Assembly: GCA_902500755.1 (NCBI GenBank)
Contig: CABVRV010000015.1
Coordinates: 1 to 55,537, forward strand
Reading direction: 5' to 3'
DNA from: an uncultured Nitrospira sp.
GTDB lineage: Bacteria > Nitrospirota > Nitrospiria > Nitrospirales > Nitrospiraceae
Length of the DNA: 55,537 nt
Shown: positions 45,924 to 54,680 of the stretch, in pieces
Numbering within the stretch: position 1 is the first letter of the stretch
Layout: each line of letters starts with the position of its first letter
The notes under the pieces: model-generated
Told to the model about the DNA's origin: nothing
What the model saw: the letters and a program-made list of their open reading frames with translations, nothing else
Databases searched by the model: none
Made by a program: the position numbers and the translations under genes

Positions 45924-46117
45924 TTGACTAATAGCCCGTGAACGTACTCCCACCAATCCTTGTGCTCGTACAGGTCCGGCCGTTGCTGAAACCGTGATGG
46001 ATCGTCCCACCAACTCGTGAACGCTTGCTCACAGTGCCGAGAAGATAATCTGGGACATTGTGATCTTCAGAGGCCATGCTTCCCAATCCTACTAACTACA
46101 AAGCCAGCGTCCCAAAG

Positions 46118-46435
46118 TCATAGTTCAAGCACGAAGCGAAGAGCGTCTTTGACCTTAGCCATCGTGGCAGCGGACAGCTGCCCCAGTTTGCGTTCGAGCC
46201 TGGGTTCGATCAAAGACCCAATCCCTTGGACGTTGACCACAGATATTTGGTGCAGAAAGGGAAGGTCGCCGAGCTGGATTTCGTACCGGCTACCCCGATA
46301 TTGCGTGGTCAGCGGGAGGTATGTGAGGAGCGCGCGGGGAGCGTCAGGATCGAAACGAGACATGATGAGAACGGGGCGGGTCTTGGCTGCCAACCCCAAA
46401 TCGGCCAGCCAGATGTCACCCGGCTTGGCGTTCAT
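46118..46435 (-). CDS. mazF: MazF/PemK-type mRNA interferase toxin
   Basis: A 105-residue toxin of the MazF/PemK/CcdB fold, whose members cut mRNA at short sequences. The family opening KPGDIWLADLG, the strand RPVLIMS, and SVVNVQGIGSLIEPRLERKLGQL are recognisable. The start overlaps the antitoxin by 20 nt, the usual coupled arrangement with the antitoxin first. Such modules stabilise islands or act in abortive infection; which applies here is not known. MazF function has not been shown by sequence alone for the weak catalytic positions. Confidence 0.82.
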   Translation of the reverse strand: MNAKPGDIWLADLGLAAKTRPVLIMSRFDPDAPRALLTYLPLTTQYRGSRYEIQLGDLPFLHQISVVNVQGIGSLIEPRLERKLGQLSAATMAKVKDALRFVLEL

Positions 46436-46601
46436 CGAGGGTATCGAGCACTTCTTGCACGACGGCTCGCGAAGGCTGCAGATCCAGGGTATCGGTGTCG
46501 GCCAGTTCGATCACGTCGGTGACGATTTGCTCCACTTGAGCCGCCACCTCCGGTCGCCAGGAGGCGAGCTTTTTGTCGAGTTTCTGGGCGAGCTGTGTCA
46601 T
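46416..46601 (-). CDS. antitoxin of the MazF-type module
   Basis: A 61-residue protein ending in DTLDERQAG, located directly before and overlapping the toxin. It is rich in acidic and Gln residues (AAQVEQIVTDVIELADTDTLD), consistent with an antitoxin that wraps the toxin, but it lacks a clear DNA-binding domain in this form. The in-frame upstream extension to 46856 is not antitoxin-like; the ATG at 46601 is chosen by family fit and size, although the ribosome-binding site is poor. Confidence 0.65.
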   Translation of the reverse strand: MTQLAQKLDKKLASWRPEVAAQVEQIVTDVIELADTDTLDLQPSRAVVQEVLDTLDERQAG

Positions 46602-46992
46602 GCGGTGACGGTACCACGTTTCACCCTCCCCCGCAAGATTTCCGGCTTCTGACATCGGGCCCGAGACTCGGCAGGGATTACAGGTCCTCAAACAGTTACC
46701 GTACTTCTCTCCTGCCGAATGATTTTTTTCAGACCATTCTCGAAATTCCTCCTTGTTCATCCCCGTACAGACGCACTGGATCAGCGCAAAGCCATGCCAG
46801 GAAAGGCTCTTCAGCGTTTGACAGAGCATTCTATGAGTCGTCTCCCTACGAACCAAGTGACCACTCCTGACCTCTAGAGGACCTCTCCTGTCCCTTCCTG
46901 CCTAATTTCCTTTCATCGCTCAGTCCGCTACGCTCGCCCCTGGCGGCACACAGGTTTTGTTGTTCCATACATCCTAGTTACGGAGGAGGAAC

Positions 46993-47283
46993 ATGAAGAG
47001 GACATCTCACGATCATCGTGTTTCCGTTCGAGAATTGGCTGCACTCTTGCGGGTCAGCACCGATACCATTCGACGAGCCTACCGGAGAGGCGACCTCCCG
47101 GCGATCCGCGTGAAGACCGCGCTCCGGTTCGACCTGGAGGAAGTCCGTCGCCTGATGCAACGCCAGGTGGAGGCCTACTGGAGCGCCCGGCGATGCGCCG
47201 CGAGCGGCGCACGCCGACCGCCTATCAAGGCACAGCCCCCGCTTAGTCAAACGGGGGCGCTATTTCCAGGCACTAAACCATGA
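46993..47283 (+). CDS. excisionase-like helix-turn-helix protein
   Basis: A 96-residue protein with a strong GGAGGAGG before the ATG. Residues about 8-50 form a MerR/excisionase-type helix-turn-helix (SVRELAALLRVSTDTIRRAYRRGDLPAIRV, then RFDLEEVRRLM), the same pattern used by recombination directionality factors. A basic, proline-rich tail follows. It overlaps the zinc-ribbon gene by 4 nt. It may control excision or expression of the island. Confidence 0.78.
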   Translation: MKRTSHDHRVSVRELAALLRVSTDTIRRAYRRGDLPAIRVKTALRFDLEEVRRLMQRQVEAYWSARRCAASGARRPPIKAQPPLSQTGALFPGTKP

Positions 47284-47741
47284 GGCTTTCCAAGCGGATA
47301 GACCAAAACCCTGCTCGCTTGAGAGTACTCCTATCGGGAAGTGAACGGCCTGGCAGCCTGAACCAGCACCGTTGTGACCGCTGCGGCAAGGTGTGGTGGC
47401 CCCGCCAACCACGAAAGCCGGTTCGGTGTCCCGGATGCAAGAGCCCCTACTGGGACAAGCCTCGGCGCCTGAGGCACACTGTCACGCCTCCGAGCACATC
47501 CGTGAAGAAAGAAAAGTTGGCCCACAGCCTCAGCCAGACGCTCAATAAGGCCTTCAAGGCCTTCGGGAGCGAGGATGCCGGCCACCAAGGAGATCAGCGC
47601 AACCGCTCCCTAGCACACGTCCTCACCGTGCTCAAGGAGATGAAAGCCGCGGGACGAACCTGGCAGGAGATGGCCGATCGGCTGGAACGGGAATTCGGGA
47701 CCAAGCTGGAGAAAGACCAACTGAAGGCCCTCGTCCGGTAA
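47280..47741 (+). CDS. zinc-ribbon protein of unknown function
   Basis: A 153-residue protein. Residues about 30-60 form a zinc ribbon (CDRCGKVWWPRQPRKPVRCPGC), a fold often used in DNA or RNA binding. The C-terminal 50 residues look helical (LTVLKEMKAAGRTWQEMADRLEREFG), similar to small DNA-binding or plasmid partner domains. I do not recognise the family. It is translationally coupled to the HTH gene and belongs to the integration module of the island. Confidence 0.65.
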   Translation: MRLSKRIDQNPARLRVLLSGSERPGSLNQHRCDRCGKVWWPRQPRKPVRCPGCKSPYWDKPRRLRHTVTPPSTSVKKEKLAHSLSQTLNKAFKAFGSEDAGHQGDQRNRSLAHVLTVLKEMKAAGRTWQEMADRLEREFGTKLEKDQLKALVR

Positions 47742-47751
47742 CTCAACACAA

Positions 47752-47784
47752 TTCCCTGCCCCTACCACCAGTCCGGGCAGGGAA
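47752..47784 (+). terminator. hairpin after the zinc-ribbon gene
   Basis: TTCCCTGCCC (47752-47761) is the exact reverse complement of GGGCAGGGAA (47775-47784) around a 13-base loop, starting 10 bases after the stop codon. There is no T-run, so it may be a weak terminator or an RNA-processing or regulatory hairpin. Confidence 0.5.
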
Positions 47785-47923
47785 CCACAATCCCGGTCGC
47801 GGAGCGCAGCGCCTTGCAGGAGGCAAACCTGGATGCGGCAGGAGGGTTGGTCCGCTGCTCCTCGCGAAGCTCAGCCGCCACTGAACCGCTGGCGTTCTGA
47901 CGCTAGCACGAAATGGGGGGACA

Positions 47924-47945
47924 GGGGGTGTCGCAAGACGCCCCC
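47924..47945 (+). other. GC-rich hairpin with GCAA tetraloop before the second HTH gene
   Basis: GGGGGTGTC pairs with GACGCCCCC around the GNRA tetraloop GCAA; one pair is a G-U wobble. It ends 13 bases before the ATG at 47959, in the region normally occupied by the ribosome-binding site, which is itself weak. It could repress translation or be the remains of a terminator. Confidence 0.45.
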
Positions 47946-47958
47946 AGTTGATTGAGAT

Positions 47959-48273
47959 ATGCTATTGACAATCAAAGACCTGTCACGCTGGCTCAACATC
48001 AAACCCTCAACGCTCTACCTCTGGGCTGCTCAAGGTAGGATTCCCAGTCAAAGGATTCATGGCTTGGTCCGGTTCGAGCGCGTGAAAGTGACGAAATGGT
48101 TGGAATCGTTTGAGCGTAACTCACTGCAATCAATCCCGCGCGCGTCACGGGTGAGCCACCACGATCTGGATCGCATCATTGAAGCGACCAAGCGAGACGC
48201 CTATACTCCGCCCCCGGGGAAACCATCGACAGCGAGCCCAAAGGGAAGGGAGGTAGACCGTGGGGCTCGTTAA
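47959..48273 (+). CDS. AlpA/excisionase-like helix-turn-helix protein
   Basis: A 104-residue DNA-binding protein. Residues about 5-50 are an excisionase-type helix-turn-helix (LTIKDLSRWLNIKPSTLYLWAAQGRIP, then HGLVRFERVKVTKWL). The rest is basic and probably disordered. It overlaps the integrase by 14 nt and so is translationally coupled, which strongly suggests a directionality factor or regulator of the integrase. ATG 47959 has a poor ribosome-binding site and lies just after a GC-rich hairpin. Confidence 0.82.
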   Translation: MLLTIKDLSRWLNIKPSTLYLWAAQGRIPSQRIHGLVRFERVKVTKWLESFERNSLQSIPRASRVSHHDLDRIIEATKRDAYTPPPGKPSTASPKGREVDRGAR

Positions 48274-49380
48274 ACGAGGGAATGTCTGGTGGATGAATTT
48301 AATTTTTGAGGGTCAGCGGATACGCCGGTCCACAGGGACGGCGAATCGGGCCTTGGCTGACTCCATCATGGCCAAGGTCAAGGTTCAGCTGATCGAGGGA
48401 CAGTATTTTGATCGCCTCGAAGAAAGGACTCGAACGTTCGACGAAATGATGGATCGTTTCGAACGGGAGCATCTCGTGAAGTTGGCAAGCCAGCAGGTAT
48501 GTCAGGTCTTCGTAAAGCGCTTCCGTTCGTTCTTCGGAGGTCGGACCTTGGCAGAGATCACACCCCGACTGATCGTGGACTATAAGAGCACACGCTACGC
48601 GGCTGGGGTGCAAGCCGCCTCGATCAATCGAGAGCTCAGCTGTTTGAGAAAGGCCTTCAACCTCGCCAAGCGGGAGTGGGAGTGGTGCCGTGAGAATCCT
48701 GTGAGCCGCGTGTCCCTCGAAAAGGGCGCGAACAAGCGGGATCGCTGGTTGACAGAAGACGAGGAGGCGCGATTGCTCACCGCCTGTCCGTCGTGGTTGC
48801 GGGACCTCGTGGTGTTCGCGCTGCATACCGGGATGCGGTTGGGTGAAATCCTCTCGCTGACGTGGAGTGCAGTGGATCTGTTCCGGAGAACGGTCACGGT
48901 CTTTCGATCCAAGAATGGAGAAAGGCGCACGGTGCCGTGAATCAGACCGCGATGACGCTCCTTACGGAGAAGGCCAAGGTGCGCCACCTAAAAACAAGTC
49001 TCGTGTTTCCAAGTCAGGCTGACACACGTCTCGATCCCAACCATCTGCGACGGGCCTTGCGGCCTGCCATGGCGAAGGCTGGGATCGTGGACTGTCATTT
49101 CCATGACCTCCGGCACACCTTCGCGACGAGGCTGGTGCAATCAGGGATCGATCTGTACAAGGTGCAGCGATTGCTCGGGCACGAGTCTCCGATCATGACG
49201 CAACGATATGCCCATCACTACCCGGAGAGCTTACGGGATGGGGTGGAGATCTTGGATCGCCAGAAGCGCTGTGACACAAAATCGACCACAGTGCGGAGGA
49301 TCTCGGAGAGCGTCGTCGCGGAAGTGCTTGAAAAGATGGTGGGCGATACAGGTATCGAACCTGTGGCCTCTTCCGTGTGA
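48260..49380 (+). pseudogene. tyrosine integrase, disrupted by a frameshift
   Basis: Phage-type integrase that should insert and excise the island at tRNA-Val. Frame 1 (48260-48940) gives 226 residues: N-terminal arm-binding domain, core-binding domain, and the first catalytic residue Arg in HTGMRLGE (R193); it stops at TGA at 48938-48940 right after KNGERRTVP. Frame 2 then continues from the same point (NQTAMTLLTEKAK) to 49380 with the remaining catalytic residues: His-x-x-Arg in FHDLRHTFAT, His in LLGHES and Tyr in QRYAHHY. Addition of one base between 48937 and 48938 restores one open frame (..RTVPLNQTAM..). The 3' end lies in the right attachment repeat, so the last residues are encoded by tRNA sequence. 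Confidence 0.88.
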
Positions 49381-49381
49381 A
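49334..49381 (-). repeat. right attachment site repeat (within tRNA-Val)
   Basis: 48-bp identical copy of 41598-41645. It includes the 3' part of the tRNA-Val gene and the last codons of the integrase. The element therefore supplies the 3' end of the tRNA, keeping it intact. Confidence 0.93.
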
Positions 49382-49411
49382 GGAAGCGCTCTACCACTGA
49401 GCTAATCGCCC
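49337..49411 (-). tRNA. tRNA-Val (anticodon CAC), CCA encoded
   Basis: Class I tRNA on the minus strand: acceptor GGGCGAT pairs with ATCGCCC, D-arm GCTCAGTGGTAGAGC, anticodon arm CTTCC-TTCACAC-GGAAG (anticodon CAC), T-arm CAGGTTCGATACCTG, discriminator A and encoded CCA. It reads the valine codon GUG. This is the integration target of the island. Confidence 0.96.
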
Positions 49412-49421
49412 GACCGGCTGG

Positions 49422-49451
49422 AGTCTAGCACGGGATTTCAGCCCGGTTCAA
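49422..49451 (-). promoter_or_regulatory. sigma70 promoter of tRNA-Val(CAC)
   Basis: On the minus strand TTGAAC (49451-49446), 18 bases, TAGACT (49427-49422). The tRNA 5' end is only about 10 bases downstream, so the precursor has almost no leader. The promoter is on the chromosomal side of the junction. Confidence 0.65.
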
Positions 49452-49525
49452 TGTGGCCGTTCTCCTTGACTTCACTAAAACACCGTTTCTAGAATAAACT
49501 CCTTTCCTCACAAGGACGATCGATC

Positions 49526-50842
49526 ATGAGAGATGACGTGGTCATCATCGGCGGGGGTCTGGCTGGGTCGGAAGCGGCTTGGCAAGCGGCGAATCGCGGC
49601 GCCAAGGTCACGCTCTATGAGATGCGCCCGAAGGAGATGACGAAGGCGCACAAGACCGGCGGGTTGGCGGAACTCGTCTGCTCGAACTCACTGGGGTCTC
49701 TCGATCCGCTGAATGCGCCCGGCATTTTGAAAGAGGAGATGCGGCGGCTCAACTCGCTGATCATCGCTTCTGCCGAGCAGGCTCGCGTGCCGGCCGGGTC
49801 GGCGCTGGCCGTTGATCGTGACCAGTTCTCCCAACACATTACCCGCGCACTGGAAGGCCACCACAACATCAGAATTCTCCACGAAGAAATTGCGGGTATC
49901 CCGACAGATTGCCTCTGCATCATCGCCACGGGGCCATTGACGTCGGACAAACTGTCACAGGCCATTCGTGCCGCGACGCAATCCCAACACCTGTATTTCT
50001 TCGACGCGATCTCGCCGATCGTCGATGCGGACTCGATCAACATGGACATCGTCTTTCGCGCCTCGCGCTACGACAAGGGCGGGGATGATTATTTAAATTG
50101 CCCCATGACGGCAGAGCAGTACAATGCGTTCTACGACGCCATGATGGCTGCGGAAAAAGTCCAGCCGAAGGAATTTGAGAAGACGCCTTATTTTGAGGCC
50201 TGTGTGCCGATTGAGGTGCTCGCTGAGCGCGGCCGCCAGACCATGCAGTTCGGTCCGATGAAACCAGTGGGCCTCAAAGATCCTAGAACAGGGATGGAGC
50301 CAGCAGCAGTCGTACAATTGCGAACGGAAAATATCCATAGGACCTGCTACAACGTGGTGGGCTTTCAAACCAAACTCACCTATCCGGAGCAGAAGCGGGT
50401 GTTTCGCATGATCCCGGGCCTCGAACAGGCCGAGTTCCTCAGGTATGGAAGCTTGCACCGCAACACGTTCATCAATTCTCCTCAGCTCTTGTTGAACACG
50501 CTACAATTCAGAGCTCGGGGCACTCTCTTCTTCGCTGGGCAACTAGTCGGCGTGGAAGGCTACACCGAATCAGCTGCCATGGGAGGTCTGGCCGGTATCA
50601 ATGCGGCTCGGGCCCTGGCCGGCGAACCATTGATCACACCACCCCCTACGACGGCACACGGCTGCTTGATTGCGCATGTTACTGCCTCGGATCCGCGTCA
50701 CTTCCAACCAATGAACACCAATTTTGGTCTGTTCCCGCCCTTGGCAACTCCTCCACGGGATAAGGACAAGAAGCGGCGTTCATTGAGCCAACGAGCTCTT
50801 GAGGATTTCGACGTATGGACGAAGCGATCAAAACTTTCGTAA
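49526..50842 (+). CDS. trmFO: methylenetetrahydrofolate-tRNA (uracil-5-)-methyltransferase
   Basis: TrmFO makes 5-methyluridine at position 54 of tRNA (the T of the T-loop) using methylene-THF and FAD. The 438-residue protein has the FAD-binding GGGLAGSEAAWQAA at its start, the catalytic-cysteine region ELVCSNSLGS (C52), a second cysteine in PYFEACVPIEVLAERG, the tRNA-binding and NAD(P)H-like region, and the family block PMTAEQYNAF. It overlaps xerC by 28 nt. First gene of trmFO-xerC-hslV-hslU, an order also found in other bacterial phyla. Confidence 0.97.
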   Translation: MRDDVVIIGGGLAGSEAAWQAANRGAKVTLYEMRPKEMTKAHKTGGLAELVCSNSLGSLDPLNAPGILKEEMRRLNSLIIASAEQARVPAGSALAVDRDQFSQHITRALEGHHNIRILHEEIAGIPTDCLCIIATGPLTSDKLSQAIRAATQSQHLYFFDAISPIVDADSINMDIVFRASRYDKGGDDYLNCPMTAEQYNAFYDAMMAAEKVQPKEFEKTPYFEACVPIEVLAERGRQTMQFGPMKPVGLKDPRTGMEPAAVVQLRTENIHRTCYNVVGFQTKLTYPEQKRVFRMIPGLEQAEFLRYGSLHRNTFINSPQLLLNTLQFRARGTLFFAGQLVGVEGYTESAAMGGLAGINAARALAGEPLITPPPTTAHGCLIAHVTASDPRHFQPMNTNFGLFPPLATPPRDKDKKRRSLSQRALEDFDVWTKRSKLS

Positions 50843-51747
50843 TGTACCTCCAAGTGGAACGCAATGCCTCACACGAAACCATTCGTAACTACCGATCCGA
50901 TCTTCAACAGCTAAGAGGGTTTCTCCGCCGCACGGAAACCGCTCGCCCTCGAGTCGATGTGATCACCAGTGACGATATCCGGGCCTATCTGCACAGCCTG
51001 GATCAACAAGGCGACAAGGCGTCTTCGTTGGCAAGAAAGCTGGCGTGCCTCCGGAGTTTCTTTCGGTTTCTGGTCCGCGAGGGAGTCCTGCGCACGAACC
51101 CGGCTGAGGACTTGAAAAGTCCGAAGTTACCAAAGCCGCTTCCTCGAGTACTGACCAAAGGCGATGCGGCGGCGCTCATGGAGTTTCCGACTGGGCCATC
51201 GCCGCTCTCCTTACGCGATCGTGCCCTGCTGGAAACCTTGTACTCGACCGGTGCCCGAGTGAGTGAGGCCGTGGGGATCAACCTCGGCGACCTCAATGAG
51301 ATGGACGGACTCGTGTGCCTGCGAGGAAAGGGCCGCAAGGAACGGGTCGTTCCGATCGGAGACGTGGCACTCCAGGCGATTCAGGACTACCAGAAGTCGC
51401 TGCGTGCGCCACGCCTCGGCGCCCAGCTGTCGGCTCCATTGTTCTTGAACCATCGAGGGGGTCGGCTCACGACACGAAGCGTCGCTCGCATGGTCTCGCG
51501 GTATTCCAGTCGCCTCGTTGGTGGAGCGGTGAGTCCGCATGCCTTGCGGCATTCGTGCGCGACACACTTACTAGACGAAGGCGCAGATCTCCGGTCCATA
51601 CAGGAAATGCTCGGTCATGCGTCGCTGAGCACCACGCAAAAATATACGCATGTGGCGACGGATCAGCTCCTGGCGGTCTACGATCGAGCCCATCCTCGCG
51701 CACGAGCAAACGGCACCCTTTCAGGAAAGGATCGGAAATCGTCATGA
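50815..51747 (+). CDS. xerC: tyrosine recombinase XerC/XerD
   Basis: Xer recombinases resolve chromosome dimers at dif. The 310-residue protein has the N-terminal SAM-like domain (about 1-90) and a catalytic domain with Arg in [12 protein letters not shown], Lys in RGKGRKER, His-x-x-Arg in [12 protein letters not shown], His in [10 protein letters not shown] and the nucleophile Tyr in KYTHVA. All catalytic residues are present, in contrast with the island integrase. It overlaps trmFO at its start and hslV by 4 nt at its end (ATGA). The C-terminal tail past the Tyr is slightly extended and basic. Confidence 0.93.
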   Translation: MDEAIKTFVMYLQVERNASHETIRNYRSDLQQLRGFLRRTETARPRVDVITSDDIRAYLHSLDQQGDKASSLARKLACLRSFFRFLVREGVLRTNPAEDLKSPKLPKPLPRVLTKGDAAALMEFPTGPSPLSLRDRALLETLYSTGARVSEAVGINLGDLNEMDGLVCLRGKGRKERVVPIGDVALQAIQDYQKSLRAPRLGAQLSAPLFLNHRGGRLTTRSVARMVSRYSSRLVGGAVSPHALRHSCATHLLDEGADLRSIQEMLGHASLSTTQKYTHVATDQLLAVYDRAHPRARANGTLSGKDRKSS

Positions 51748-52285
51748 TCATTCGATCAACCACCATTCTCTGTGTCAGACGCGATGGACGAGTGGCCATG
51801 GGCTGCGACGGCCAAGTCACCGTTGGAACCACGGTGATGAAGCACAACGCCAAGAAACTTCGCCGCCTGCATCATGACCAGATATTGGCGGGATTTGCGG
51901 GAGCCACCGCCGACGCGTTTACGCTGTTCGAGAAGTTCGAAAGCAAACTGGAGGAGCATCGAGGCAATCTGACTAGGGCAGCGGTCGAGCTGGCGAAAGA
52001 GTGGCGGACGGACCGGGTGCTTCGACGTTTGGAGGCCCTCCTTGCCGTCGCCGGATCGGAACACTCGTTCATCATTTCTGGAACAGGCGATGTCGTAGAA
52101 CCGGAGGATGGGATTCTGGCCATAGGCTCAGGTGGACCCTATGCCCTCGCAGCGGCCAGGGGCCTGTTACGACATTCCCAACTCGATGCCTCGGCGATCG
52201 TGATGGAAGCCATGCATATTGCCGGTTCTATTGACATTTACACCAATCAACAGATTATTGTTGAAGAACTCGAGGATAAGGCACG

Positions 52286-52289
<4 letters not shown>
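51744..52289 (+). CDS. hslV: ATP-dependent protease subunit HslV
   Basis: HslV is the threonine peptidase of the bacterial HslUV proteasome-like protease. The 181-residue protein starts [13 protein letters not shown]; after processing a Thr (in STTIL) becomes the N-terminal nucleophile. The residues [12 protein letters not shown] and the [16 protein letters not shown] stretch match the family. Translation is coupled to xerC by an ATGA overlap and to hslU by another 4-nt overlap. The N-terminal in-frame extension upstream is not HslV-like and is excluded. Confidence 0.97.
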
Positions 52290-53686
<1,397 letters not shown>

Positions 53687-53757
53687 GGGGCATTGGACGT
53701 CATTCATCAAGCATCCGTCAGCTCTGGACGCGAGCAGCCGATTCTCAGGAGTTGCGC

Positions 53758-54654
53758 ATGAACAGATTGATCAAGAAGGCGAGCGTCCTCATTGAGGCCC
53801 TTCCGTACATTCGGACGTTTCGAGGAAAAACCGTGGTCGTCAAATACGGCGGCCACGCGATGGCCGACGCATCCCTCAAGGAACGGTTCGCGCAAGATGT
53901 GGTGTTGCTCAAGTATGTGGGGATCAACCCGGTCATCATTCACGGCGGTGGACCCCAGATCGATAAGATGCTTGATCGCCTCGGCATCCCAGCCAAGTTC
54001 CGGCACGGCGTTCGCGTTACCGACGCCGCCACGATGGAAATCGTCGAAATGGTCCTGGCGGGGAAGATCAACATGGAACTCACGGACCTCATCACCCGAC
54101 ATGGCGGCAGCGCCGTCGGCTTAAGCGGGAAAGACGGTGGGTTGATCCTGAGCAAACCGTTGACGGCCAAGGCCTGGGCGGAAAGTCTCGATCGTGATTT
54201 GGAAGGAGAAGATGGAGAAGGTGACTTCGGATTGGTCGGTGATATCGAAAAGGTCGATCCGGGCTTGCTCCGGAACCTCCAGGAGGATCATTACATTCCG
54301 ATCATCGCTCCCATCGGAACGGACCGCGAGGGCAACACCTATAATATCAATGCCGATCTCGTCGCCGGGTCGATAGCGGGAGCCTTGCGGGCAGAGAAAC
54401 TGTTGATGATGACCGATATCAAAGGGATTCGCGATGCCAATGGGCGCCACCTGTCGACCGTGTCCCGCAAAGATGTACAGCGCATGATGAAGAAGGGGAC
54501 GATCACCGAGGGCATGATCCCGAAAGTTCATGCCTGCCTCGACGCGTTGGCCGAGGGAGTCCAAAAGGCCCACATCATCGATGGCCGCATTCCCCATGCC
54601 GTTCTGCTCGAAATCTTCACGCGGAAAGGAATCGGCACCGAGATCGTCACCTAA
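53758..54654 (+). CDS. argB: acetylglutamate kinase
   Basis: ArgB phosphorylates N-acetylglutamate, the second step of arginine synthesis. The 298-residue protein has the ATP-binding glycine motif VVVKYGGHAM, IHGGGPQI, the Asn/Gly-rich DKMLDRLGI region, the substrate-binding NINADLVAGSIAGAL, and the lysine in the kinase C-terminal part (MTDIKGIRD). An N-terminal helix (LIKKASVLIEALPYIR) typical of arginine-inhibited hexameric enzymes is present, so feedback by arginine is likely. ATG 53758 has AGGAG four bases upstream; the TTG at 53752 is rejected. No other arginine genes are seen. Confidence 0.96.
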   Translation: MNRLIKKASVLIEALPYIRTFRGKTVVVKYGGHAMADASLKERFAQDVVLLKYVGINPVIIHGGGPQIDKMLDRLGIPAKFRHGVRVTDAATMEIVEMVLAGKINMELTDLITRHGGSAVGLSGKDGGLILSKPLTAKAWAESLDRDLEGEDGEGDFGLVGDIEKVDPGLLRNLQEDHYIPIIAPIGTDREGNTYNINADLVAGSIAGALRAEKLLMMTDIKGIRDANGRHLSTVSRKDVQRMMKKGTITEGMIPKVHACLDALAEGVQKAHIIDGRIPHAVLLEIFTRKGIGTEIVT

Positions 54655-54680
54655 TCGTTCCGCATACGGAACCCAGCTCC

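Larger units (their letters stand above)
41598..49381. mobile_element. tRNA-Val-integrated genomic island, 7.8 kb
   Basis: Bounded by two perfect 48-bp direct repeats (41598-41645 and 49334-49381). The right copy is the 3' part of the functional tRNA-Val(CAC) gene; the left copy is an isolated fragment with no tRNA 5' half. A tyrosine integrase gene, with two excisionase-like HTH genes upstream, ends inside the right repeat, as is usual for elements that insert in tRNA 3' ends. Cargo: a nuclease, protein kinase and unknown protein cassette, a deoxyribosyltransferase-like protein, and a MazF toxin module. The integrase is frameshifted, so the island may no longer excise by itself. Confidence 0.88.

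Noticed and set aside
46017-46652. Plus-strand open frame (211 codons) in the toxin region
   Set aside because: It is antisense to the well-supported MazF toxin and antitoxin pair and has no family match.
51315-51743. Upstream in-frame extension of hslV
   Set aside because: The sequence before 51744 is out of frame with and overlaps xerC, and HslV proteins begin at MIIRSTTIL-like starts.
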